Source: Styela clava (taxonomy: Eukaryota; Chordata; Ascidiacea; Stolidobranchia; Styelidae). Taken from it: 64,000 nucleotides of DNA. The notes under the pieces are model-generated. The model made no database searches, was not told the DNA's origin, and saw only the letters and a list, made by a program, of their open reading frames with translations. Positions 13,101 through 23,743 of the stretch are shown here, piece by piece. A program made the position numbers and the translations under genes. The stretch spans positions 12,777,001-12,841,000 of the forward strand of contig NC_135254.1 of assembly GCF_964204865.1 (NCBI RefSeq), given 5' to 3'. How positions within the stretch are numbered: position 1 is the stretch's first letter; each line of letters opens with the position of its first letter.

Positions 13101-16100
13101 TTTTCGTCATGCGAATATCGAACCATGTTGAAAATTTTTCAGATCAAACAAGCACAAATTGACTTAACCAAATTAATGGAACAGCAGGCTGCACTGCTGG
13201 CAGAAGCAGCAAAATATAAAACTAAGAAAGAACATAAGGAAAAGAAGAAGAGGAAAAGGAAGGAAAAGAATGCAAAGTAAAAAAAATATTCATATTTACA
13301 TATACTGTGATGAGCGAATCAATGTTACTACAATTAGGCCTATTATCTGTATTATGAAACCCATTTCATAAACCTGTATTTGTTATACAATGTACTACTG
13401 TTGTATACATAACTGAAATATAATAGTATATAAACAGTTACTCCCGTAGTGTGTGTACCAGGTCAGGATTACGCCATGATTCCTATTTAGTTCGGGTACT
13501 GTCTTTCTTAGCCAAGTGAATATACCCACTTGCCCATAGGTTTCAGTCCGTTTACACAACTTGATGTAAAGTAGGCAAATAAAATTAGTTACCTCCATAT
13601 TGGTACACACACTTCTGGAGCGCCTAAAACATGTATAGGTACCTGAACTATAATTAGGGATTACTTCAATGTAATTCTATTTGTAAAGGCATTTTTGTTA
13701 AATATCATAGCATTAGATGAATATTCCAACCGAAATGTTCTAAAATGCGCCGTATATTGCAATGAAATCATAAATTTGCTTCAAAATAATCTAATAAGAT
13801 TAGGTAGAATTCTATGAATAGGAATGCCCTAATCAGAATTTGACGAAACTTTTTTTGTCAGGCAAAAAGATCAAGACAAAGAAAAGAAAGGTGGTTCGAA
13901 AATGAAAAATGATAAGGATGACAAAACATCTATGTCAAAATCGAAGTCGAAAAAACAACCTAAAAAGTATGTTTCTATATGTATGTTTATTTTGGCATAA
14001 TGAATAAACATCATAACAGAGACTGGACATGATTGAGACACAGTTGTGCGGCATGTACTCTGTTTTAGACTGCTTCATACTAATATGATAAAATACATGG
14101 ATTAACTGAAATATACAACAATATCCTTATGGCATGATATAGCACAATTATATCTGGCTAGTTGCCAACACCATAACAAAAACCTAAAAAATGTCTTCGC
14201 ATTTGTGTTTATGCTATGCTTCTAACCATGGGTTAATTTGTTTAAAAATGTATTCACAAAACATATGGTAAATCTATGATTCATGCAGAACTCAGAAGAA
14301 TAAAAATGTCAACGGCACGAATGCTCCGAATTCGGCTTCTGCTCCCGGTGCGAACACATCTGACGTTTACGTTTTTGAATCCGATGATGAAGATCATGCA
14401 AAACCAATGACTTATGATGAAAAACGTCAGCTTTCTCTAGACATCAATAAACTTCCGGGAGATAAATTAGGACGTGTCGTACATATTATACAGGTATTGT
14501 TTTTACGTTCATGCTCAATTTTATGAATTCTTTTGAGTTTGTTGTGATTTTTCGATTGAAGTTTATACAACAAAAACTGTAAATTAATTGTGCATTTTAA
14601 GTTATTTGTTTTTTTATTCATGAGAAAGTTGAATTCAGTATTGTTTTTTTTCCCAGACTCGTGAACCTTCACTAAAAGATTCTAATCCAGATGAAATAGA
14701 AATCGATTTTGAAACATTGAAGCCATCAACGCTGCGGGAACTTGAAAAATATGTCATGACATGCTTGCGGAAAAAACCAAGAAAACCTTATTGTGAGTTG
14801 ATGATATAATATATAGCCTATGCATCACAAAATTGGCATCTGGGATATGAATATTTCAGTTGATATATTTTTTCTGGTCAGGTTTTGTGTACCATGGATA
14901 TCTTTGTCACTTATATTTTAGGTGATTAAAAAAATCTTTTTTTTTGTCTGAGCAGCAAAGAAAGCACCTTCTTCTAAAGAAGAATTCACTCGGCAAAAGC
15001 AAGAGGAATTAGAGAAACGATTAGAAGATGTCAGTGGTAAGCTCGGAATGCCGAAGAAGTCAAAGAAAGGTAATTTGTATTTAAATATTCCTGTTAATGA
15101 TCCATCCATGATTCTGGTTTATGGTAGACTTGAAAGAATGTGAAAAGAAATGAATGTTATTGATGCCTTAAGAATTTTGGTGGTAGTTGTGCAAAATCAA
15201 CCTTTTTGAGTGGAGTTTTGATCGAAATATCCAGAATATACTTTCATACACATAATAAATAAGATGTATATTCACATCTATAGAGATGGCCACCAATGTT
15301 CTCCTACTAATCAAACGTGAACAAAAAACCAAATTCATGAATCTAAATGAAAGTGTCATGCTGTAGAGCTAATATTTCTAGTTAACCAATATCGAATATT
15401 GACAGACATCTTGCTCTGAAGTTTTGTAATTCATATTTTTGTTCATTTTCCAGGTGGAGGTGGTGCAGAGAGTCGATTATCAGCAAGTTCCAGTGATTCA
15501 AGTAATTCAGACTCTTCATCCGATTCCAGTTCATCTGATACATCTGACTCGGAGTCAGGTATTGACGGATAGATTGCATTATTTAGAATTGGAATACTGG
15601 CCAAAACGAAAGAACGCGGTTGGTTCGAGCGAATAGCTTCCATTGTGTACCGCCGTTCCACGTACAAAAAGTCGTTACCTCATTGAAGGTGTAGTCTAGT
15701 GTAATTCAAGTGATTTTCATGCGCTAGAAAAGAATGCACATCAATACGAATGTAAATTTGTATTGAAATACGAAGGATATTTATCAGCTCAAAATGGTGA
15801 AGCAAAATTTTTTTGAGTAAGAAAATTTTAAGGCATATTTGTATGGTAATTTATAGAGTCTATCTCTGATGAATAGCTGAAAACTAAAAACCTTGTTGAA
15901 AACCTTTATGTTAATGTGGGAGAATTTGTAATTGTAGATTATTGTGCATCTGTAATGTACATTTATATATATGTTGTATTTAATGAGTTTGTTCGGACCT
16001 GAAAATAATGAATTCGAAAACGCAATAATCGTTCCAGTAAAGTTTACAACAATCTCTTGCTAACATGGTGGGTCTGTAGACTGAGTATCACTACTAATAA

Positions 16101-19100
16101 TAAGTTTAGGTTTTAACTAATCAAATTTATAATTGAGCTAATCCAGAATACCTTTTTTAAATTTAATTAAAATTAAAAAAATCAAACGGAAATCATCAAA
16201 AGTAGTTGCTATTCTTCCTTTTCGTTCTTTACGATCTGGCAATTAATAACTTCAAAATTAAAATCGAATATTCCTTTTATACGCATAGGTTAGATTCGTC
16301 TCACAATTTTGCTTTGGACATCAAAAATAAAACTTTACTAAAATTTATCATATTCGGTGAGACTCATTCGAGTTTTTGTTCGATCGAGTCTTTGTTATGA
16401 AATTCACTTAAGAGATATCTTGTTCAATACAAAGTACAATTGGTTAAAACTTGTGAGTAAATGTTTTAATTGACTAGACATCGTTTCGAATTTTTCATTC
16501 ATATTTTTACCCAATTTCTGCCAAGTAGTTAGTTTTTGAATACTTTCGTTTTTCGAAATTATATTGTAGGATAAGTTGATTATTTCGGTTATTTGTTTGA
16601 ACGATCGACATTTATCGGGATGTCCTTACAGTTATATCCATTTGAATTTGATGACGGGGTACAACTGTAATATCCATGGATCAATACTTTTGGTTTTTAG
16701 TCTCATATTTTTGAGGTTTTTGGCTCAAGATTCCTTAATTATTGGCCCAAATCTTGATCTTCTACCAAAACCTTTCATTTAGCTAATTTTAGGACATCCC
16801 TGTCACTAGGGAGTGCTGGAGAGATAAGAGCTGGTGCGAGCAAGAATATAGCGTGCTGCGGGAGCGTCAACCTAATATTTGAGAAGGGAGTATCAATGAT
16901 ACTTTTCATGTACTTCTCTGTACTTAATTCGATTGATTTAATAAAGTAATTCTTTGACACTTGTGATTTTTTTAGTTTTGTCGAAAAATGCACATTGTGA
17001 CAATTTGTGTTTGACGTTGCGTTACTCTTTTCTAACACAGCTTTTCTCGCATGGTATATTAGAAAACAAATGATCGCGTGTACATGCTTAGCTCTCTTGC
17101 ACTCCCTATGTTGATCGACTGTGTCAAATCTAACTAAATTCAATCTATACAGTTGATACTGATGTTAAATTATTCGAATGAAAAAAAAAATGTAAGATAG
17201 AAATTTTGATTTTTCGTCAAAACATTTTCTTTACAGCTGCACACTTTCTTACAATTGTATGTTATTTTTACTTTTACATTTTTCGTTTACTTATTCTTTT
17301 CAAATTGTCACAATGTGCATTTTTTACTCAAATTAAATATGTTGGTCATTTTTATTTGAATTGTCTGTTTATGCACGCAGGGAATACGGTCAGTGTATAG
17401 TTGATCTCCAGCACTCGGTAGTGATCAGGATGTTGGATTTGGTTAGAAAGAAGATGGTCTGTTTGCTTTTCGGAGGAAGCGTTATGCTAGTTTTTTTAAA
17501 ACAAAAGTACATTAGATTTAATATTAAGTGGTGATAGCAACTCACTTTTCCTTCCGAAAGTTGCGAGATGTCATTATCGGTGCAAGTCCCAATTATGACA
17601 TTCTTGGAAGAGATGTCAAGTCTCTTTTCTGTTGTCTGCGTGGAAAGCGCTTTCATTGTTCATTCATATTCTGGACTGTAGCGACTTGCTTGCTACTCTG
17701 TAAGAAGTTGGGTAATTGATGTTATCAAGCTTAATACATCCGATTTGCTGTTAAGTTCTAAATTTGATGCTAAAAGTCTAAACTCTTTGGATTGTCAAGG
17801 TTAGCTGTAGGCCAATGTAGTACAGCATTTGTTCCCAACCACTTTTGATACATTCCTCCTTTTGCCTATTTTGAAACTCTACTTCCCCCCTCGCAATGCA
17901 ATAGGCATGTTTAATTAGTAAATTCTTATGGTGCATTATGTAGTGGGCGATACACTTACTATGGCCTTTGTGACGTTTAAATAGTTTATAATTTTGCATA
18001 AATATACTCATACTACTAAATAAGTCAAAAATATGAGTAATACTACATGCAAATACAGGGTGAAATTTTTACCCCCAAAAACAATGAAATTTGTCCAACT
18101 ATGAATCATGTATTACAGTATACTTCTGTCCAATTTACCCATATATCATAAGCTTGTTTCTTCTAAATCGATTTGCTGCACCATGTATTGGACTTGGCAG
18201 ATTGGACTTGTGCCAGATTTAAGCTTCTTTGCGCTGGAGTGCTCTTTTATTTTTTGATTTGAAAAAGCCCGCTGTCATATCAAGAATAGAATTCAAATTT
18301 CTTGTTTCAGATACTCTAAATTTACCTCCAGATTTTAGAATTGATATATTTGACTTCAACTACTGTACCCAATATTTTAAACGAAGCCTGTAGATAATAT
18401 TACAGATTTGACTTGACCAACCTGTTATTTTGCCAGATAAGTTTAAAATATGTCCACGACGTTACCTGCTATTCTCACCTGCCAACAAAAATTTCTAGGC
18501 TGGAAGTTTTTTGCCCAAAAACTTAGCTAAATTTTTTACCTTGCTATTGTCTGACAGAGTTACTCTAAATTGTTGCAAGCTTTGTGCTAGTTGCTGTCTA
18601 CTGCTATCGTAGTAAGATAAACCTATATTTATATATAGTAACTCTCATATCACTTTAAGTGGGACCAAGAACTTGAATTCTTGAAAAACCCCGGAAGAAC
18701 ATGCTTCGCTCATAAGTTTCCGTAATATATCTCATTCTATATAACCACACATAATCCTCTATCTTCTCGTATTTATGACCAAACAGATTCACAGCCACCA
18801 CCAGCAAAACAGCCTGCTCCTCCAATTGCACCGGTAAGATTCATTCATTTGTCAATTGTTTCCTTATCTGATGTTTGTGAATTTAAATATCATTCTCTTC
18901 ACCATCAGACTGTTCAACCTGTATATAATGAAATACCCAAGAATTTGCCAAAACCAGCTGTTCATCCTTCTATGCCAAGACTACCGTCTAGTGGACCAAC
19001 CGGAATTGCAACCGCCAAGCCTCCTGCTCAAGTAGTGAGTTAAAAATTAATAAGTATTTAGCCATGCAAAATTTCAATTATTTGATTTTCTACTTTCACA

Positions 19101-20968
19101 TTCTTATGGAAGTCTGATTGATTCGTTATATGAAATAATAACTACAAATAGCTCACAAATTAAGGATCCGATAATAACAAGCTATTGTATAGGAATTTCC
19201 CTTCATATATAGATTTCATATTCTCAAGTATTTGAAAAATAATGTCAGTTATTTGGATTTCGATTATTTACATTGTCTACTCTGTAACTAATCAAGATCC
19301 TTTCTTCCCTGTACTTTTTTATTCAACATGATAACATATTTAATAGATGAATCCTGTTATTGCACAATCGATGCCTAAATTACCAAATCCAACAATGAAT
19401 ACCGGTCCTACTTCAGCACCATTACCACTGAATCCAGGTCAAGTTACTACGCAAAGGCAGTTTTCAGATACAACTGTAAGTCACTTGTTTTTCAATGTTC
19501 TCTTGATTCGTTTCTATTTGGTTCAATGCCGTTTTAATAAAGAAATTGCTTTTTCTTTAGAGCAAAATTCCATCTGTTGGTGGTGCACTCCCCCTGGCTA
19601 AAACTGTTTCCGATGGGGCACAACCACATCATGCATCTGTCAATTCCACACAAAACCCGGTACCATCGCAAGATCCTCAAGACAAGAAAAAGGTGAGAAA
19701 TCCCACAAAGAACATTATTTTTAGGCTTTTATATAATGTTAGAATATTATTAGAATAATGGCCTGTTTCGTGTACTCTTTTTCAGTTTTTATGATATAAT
19801 CACAATACGGGTTTCGAGGTGTGCCAGGGGTGTGGTTGGGGAATAATTAGATTTAATTTACTCACTCGGGCTTGTCATTGTTGGCGTAATAATATAACAT
19901 ACCCATTGATTCTTTGAGACTTTTTTTCACTTCATACAATGTGATTTACAAAACTGTTTGAATTTTGGAAATCCTAAAAGTTTTTACTGTGCCAATACAA
20001 CGTTTATTCGACAAAATAAATCTTTGTGACATCTTTTCTTCTAGTATCATTCCTTGAATTGGCAAAAATGGAGATTCCTAAAACTGTGTTTTTTAGCTAA
20101 AAGTCAAGGTTATACATTCTGGAAGGAAATTTTTCTTGTTGATATTATTGCTTTGCTCTAATATAATTTATTCGTAAGTCTTACTTACCTGTTTTTAAAT
20201 AAATACATTTTTTCACCAGTCAAATAAATCGATAATTCTTTGATCCTGATTGTATAGTTCCTAAAAAGATTGGTTGTTTTATCTTTTAGACCGATTTCAA
20301 AATGAGAAACATGAGTTCGTGGAGCAGTCTAGCACAAACAATGGGAAGTAAAGGGCCAACAAACAATTCACAGTCATCCTCTCATGGAAATGTTATGCAT
20401 GGTCCTACACCAGGGCAGCCACCCGTCAGCGTTAAAAATGCAGCTAACAGTTTTGAGGTGTTCAAACAGCAAGCTAAAGAACGGCAACAGTTTATGGGTC
20501 TTCTTAAACAACAAGAGGAACAGAGGCGAAGAGAGCAAGAGCAAAAAGAAAGAGAAAAAAGGTGAAACTAGTTATATTTTTGTTAGTCAGTTACATCTCG
20601 AACTTGATAGCCTACTATGTTAAGATGGCTTCTTATACAACGAAACTTCAAATTCTAAGCTGAATAATCCGAACTAACACGCAAGGTACTTTATATTTTC
20701 CCACAGGGAGAAAGAATCTGCATCATCAACTGCGGCTCCACAACAAGCAATGACTATGGCACCGATACCAAAACCAATTGCAAACGATGCAAACAAAGCA
20801 ATTGCGAATGGAAACAGCCAGTCAAATGCTCATCAAGCACCTGCAGAATCAGCAAATATAGCCAGGATGCGAGAAATGCAACGTCGTCGGAGGCAAGAGA
20901 TGGCGGGTCAAATCGACATGAACCACCAGTCGGATATTATGAAACATTTTGAAGACAATTTGTTTTAA
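7162..20968 (+). CDS. BRD4: BET bromodomain protein, BRD4-like long form
   Basis: Binds acetylated histones through two bromodomains and recruits P-TEFb to release paused RNA polymerase II (family knowledge). Coding exons: 7162-7164, 7626-7877, 8136-8273, 8369-8548, 8667-9155, 10667-10762, 10851-10969, 11550-11678, 11845-11976, 12537-12648, 13143-13276, 13862-13966, 14289-14493, 14657-14792, 14956-15069, 15454-15558, 18787-18833, 18909-19034, 19347-19475, 19561-19692, 20290-20561, 20707-20968. All junctions are GT-AG and stay in frame: 3417 nt, 1138 residues. Bromodomain 1 (about 50-155) has the WPF shelf at 71-73 and acetyl-lysine Asn130 (CYIYNK). Bromodomain 2 (about 370-470) has WPF at 390-392 and Asn449 (CFKYNPP). 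A Lys-rich basic block ends near 595, the ET domain ([18 protein letters not shown]) spans about 665-738, a Ser/Asp-rich block follows to 816, then a Pro/Gln-rich region. The last 35 residues ([18 protein letters not shown]) match the BRD4 C-terminal motif. One such gene is expected in an invertebrate. Confidence 0.96.
9498..9510. promoter_or_regulatory. perfect IR1 nuclear-receptor half-site palindrome
   Basis: AGGTCA-T-TGACCT, a perfect inverted repeat of the nuclear-receptor half-site with one spacer base, in intron 5 of the BET gene. This arrangement is bound by FXR/ecdysone-receptor-type heterodimers in other animals. A single site may be chance. Confidence 0.3.
10306..10574. mobile_element. 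hAT-like non-autonomous repeat in BET intron 5
   Basis: Homologous along its length to the repeat at 39764-40041: shared blocks include CACAACCAAA, AAATTTAGTTTTG, GAGGCTTATTGTTTT and a right-end segment with tttttg followed by ctggt and caaa. The left side carries GGCCAAATCTGGC and GGCCCGCC, typical of hAT elements with a CCCGC-rich left end. No clear target duplication remains, so this copy is older than the one at 39764. Confidence 0.65.
12101..12382. mobile_element. short hAT MITE in BET intron 9
   Basis: Begins CAGTGGTTCTTGAAA and ends TTTGAAAATCACTG, which are inverted versions of one terminus (CAGTG-TT). It is flanked by imperfect 8-bp repeats, atctaaaa (12093-12100) and atccaaat (12383-12390). 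It is 282 bp long, has no coding capacity and lies in the same orientation-neutral intronic setting as the other short elements of the gene. Confidence 0.75.
13440..13624. mobile_element. foldback MITE in BET intron 11
   Basis: The left end (ctcc-gtagtgtgtgtacca) and the right end (tggtacacacacttctggag) are inverted repeats of each other, giving a 185-bp element with arms of about 22 bp. It is non-coding. I see no certain target duplication. The arms recall MITEs I associate with ascidian genomes, but that is memory rather than a search. Confidence 0.65.
15454..15572 (+). CDS. BRD4: alternative last exon of a short BET isoform
   Basis: If the donor at 15558/15559 is not used, the Ser/Asp-rich exon reads through into Gly-Ile-Asp-Gly and stops at TAG 15570-15572. 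The product would be about 820 residues: both bromodomains, the ET domain and the Ser-rich block, without the Pro/Gln-rich region and P-TEFb motif. This is the layout of vertebrate BRD4 short, BRD2 and BRD3. The next coding exon is 3.2 kb away, and an AATAAA at 16326-16331 could end the transcript. The stop and signal are seen; use of the isoform is inferred. Confidence 0.5.
15573..18786 (+). other. intron 16 of the BET gene, 3.2 kb
   Basis: No coding exon recognised. It would serve as the 3' UTR of the short isoform if intron 16 is retained (AATAAA at 16326-16331). A hAT-terminus-like string (cagcatttgttcccaacc, near 17823) suggests one decayed element without a findable partner end. Confidence 0.5.
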
Positions 20969-22357
20969 CAATCCTTTATTACAACCACATGTTGCAAATA
21001 CTATGTTCACTTATTTATTAATGTTTTTTTGTGCGCTGGACAGTTTTTTTTTTTTTTTTGTGAAATTTTTTTGAGGTATTTTGTAGGAAATTGTTCTTTT
21101 TGTACAGTACTTAGATATGAAAGTACGTGATAATTTTTTTTGCAATAATTTTACCGCCGCTGTTAATTGCCGCGATGCATACAATTTCCATTCGGCGTAT
21201 TTAGTTTGTATACCATATTTATTTAATTTTCAGTCGTGTTATTACTTATTACCATTCTTCTTTCCATTATAATGCTCCATTTACAAAAAAGTGCAAGTAA
21301 TTTGTAGATAGATGCACAAAGCTGCCGGTAGTGTTTGATTTTTTCTCTGTTCGCATATGTTTTTTCCCTGATTGGTTAAATAAGTTGATGTTGCATAGCA
21401 AGTTTATTTCAATGTAGACAGATTGTATGATTATTTTAGGTGTGTGAATATAAAGTGGGTGGATCTATAAACTTGGTTTATTTGTGGTCCATGACTGTTA
21501 ACTGTTTCTGGTGGTATGAGTTGGCGAAAAGGCAATTTCCCAAAGTTTTGATCATTACACCTCTGAAACATGTTTTCTGGTGTTGAAACGATGTGTATAC
21601 AAATTTAACGATAAGTCATTGCGACTGATTGGATTATGGTAGAATCACTTAGTTCTATGCTTACATGGAATTTATTGTCATCAGATGACGTTTGTTCGTT
21701 TCATGTTACCATATTTTTGTAGCTAATTTTTCATTTTCCAGGTTTTCTCGGTAGTAACGCGATTTCGTTGTTTTCTCGTACCTATGAAGGTAGTATTTTT
21801 ATTTTTTATTATTATTTCGACGGCCTGTAATAAAATGTGATTTTTACACTGTCCTGGTTCTTGGGGCTTACTATTGCTGATGTGGGTGCCGTGAGGTTTG
21901 GTATTTGATCTGCAGAGCTCATAGTTTCCCCGATTTTTGGCCCCGAGAAAGCTCATCTTAAATTTACCAATCATAAATTTCTACACAAACAACTTTTTAA
22001 GTGTCTTTGTTCCAAAGCTGGTTTTTGTCTTCACAATCATTTGTATTCAAAATATTCAACTATATCTGCTGTGAAACAGTGCCAGCTAAATTTAGGTTGG
22101 CGTAGCTATTTCGGACTTAATATTTGGTTGTCGCCACTAAACTAACCGTTCCGAAGGCAAAAAAGCCATGGTGTTATTCGATGTGAACACGCAAAAACAT
22201 AAATTTCAAAACCAAAGAAAAAAATGTTTACAACTATGACTCAAAATCTGTCCGCTGGAAAAAACGAGTGGCTGCTTGATTAGCCAAGGTGAAAAAACAA
22301 GACGTCCATGCTCAAATATATAGACAGGAAGTCGTGCGGATATCAAATCTTTTAGAG
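20969..22357. other. BET 3' UTR and intergenic sequence
   Basis: U-rich 3' flank with several long T runs (for example near 21045), followed by sequence with no recognisable gene. Confidence 0.5.
21829..21834 (+). terminator. candidate poly(A) signal of the BET gene
   Basis: A canonical AATAAA lies about 860 bases after the stop codon at 20966-20968. The intervening sequence is U-rich and non-coding, as expected of a 3' UTR. Other variants lie closer, so the true end is uncertain. Confidence 0.35.
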
Positions 22358-23245
22358 CTGCGTTTCTCAAACTCTCGAAATTGCGACTAAATTGGTCTCT
22401 GTGGTGGCGATCTCAGCCGTTCTTCGGATCCCCCATTTGTAAATTTGTCTTCCAACTGACAACTAACAGGCGGACAGTCCTGGCGCCAGTCTGGGTAGCC
22501 TGACGTAAGTTTACAGCAATCTTTTTAATTTTACCATATGCTAAATGATTTGGAAACCACCCTTCTCAGTGGATACTGGAAGTCGTATAAGATGTCGTGA
22601 TAAGCCGGTTGGGCAAGTTGATGCACAAAGTGAATCTATGGACCTTGCCCCGAGAATCGTTTTCCTTGTTTACTTCGTGATATTGGCCAATCAGCAAGAT
22701 GCAAAAAATGACGTAACAATGCCCCCCTTTTCGCATCCGCTCAGACACTTTTCTCACTCAGACAGATTTTCAAGTGTGGTTGTAAACATTACCTCGTTTT
22801 CGCGTTTTTGAACTTTATTAGTTAGTTTTCAGTTGTGTTTCGGAAAATTAAATATAAATCAGATAATTCAATGATCACTCTGTCTTCCTAGGAGTTTTAA
22901 TTTGATTGCAGTAATAAAAATTAGTGTAGAAATAGCTGTGATAGACTAGCCTGAAATTCTAAACTGGTACTTTCAAAAAACAGATTGTTGTATTCGATGA
23001 TTCATAATGATGGCTTGTAACACATACCCCATTTTACAGGCGCCAACTCGCAGTAGCACTCTTAAAATGGCCCCGAAAATTTTGCAATGGTAAAGTAAAG
23101 GAAAATTTTTTCGAGGGTCAAAGGTCGGGGAAAGGTCCATTACAAATTTTTTTATCACCAATTCAATCTTTTAATTTCTTGGTGTTTCGCGAGACAAGAT
23201 AAAAAGCGTAGGTGTTCCGGGACGAAAAAAGTTTGAGAGATGCTA
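22358..23245. mobile_element. non-autonomous hAT element, 0.9 kb
   Basis: The left terminus is CTGCGTTTCTCAAACT and the right terminus AGTTTGAGAGATGCTA, imperfect inverses of the common animal hAT end CAGCGTTTCTCAAACT. Just inside the right end are ggtgtttcgcgagac and ggtgttccgggacg, the kind of subterminal repeat seen in such elements. It is flanked by TTTTAGAG (22350-22357) and TTTTGAAG (23246-23253), an 8-bp duplication with two mismatches. It has no transposase ORF. Confidence 0.7.
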
Positions 23246-23575
23246 TTTTGAAGTACCGGTACCGTAATCTTTCCGACTTCGACTGACCCCCAGATCGCGT
23301 TACCGCCACAAGGTGACAATTTTTGTGACGTCATCACACGATCTTCCCTCCGTTTCTCCTGGCGTTTGATCCCGATGTTAAGTGCGCCTACACGCATGAA
23401 TGACTGAACTCACCCAAGATGCTTCTTACAGCCTTTGGGTGTTTTGGTTTCGCTGTTAGCCAGTCGTAGGCTGCGAGGTCTCTGTGCGCAAGTGTTATCG
23501 TTTCTCGACTGAAATTTAAATCTGCAGTTATGGGTATTGTTTATAAACCTAAACTAATATAAAACCTCAGATTTT

Positions 23576-23581
23576 TTTATT
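23576..23581 (-). terminator. candidate poly(A) signal of the 745-aa gene
   Basis: AATAAA on the minus strand, about 165 bases past the stop codon of the gene at 23744-27143. The two convergent transcription units are thus separated by roughly 1.7 kb between candidate signals. Confidence 0.5.
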
Positions 23582-23743
23582 GCCCAACAGACTAAGCGGC
23601 TGCCCATGTGCAACTTTCATCCCAAGATGTGTAAACATTTGGGTCCCGATTCAATATATTTTAAGACGTGGCAGTTTTCATGAATATATATTTAATTCAA
23701 ATTCGTTGTAATAATTGCACATCATAAAGAAGCTCCCTTGAAA

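Noticed and set aside
16616..16801. cgggatgtcc ... gacatccctg pair resembling a small hAT element
   Set aside because: Beyond the first nine bases the ends do not match, and no 8-bp flanking duplication is present.
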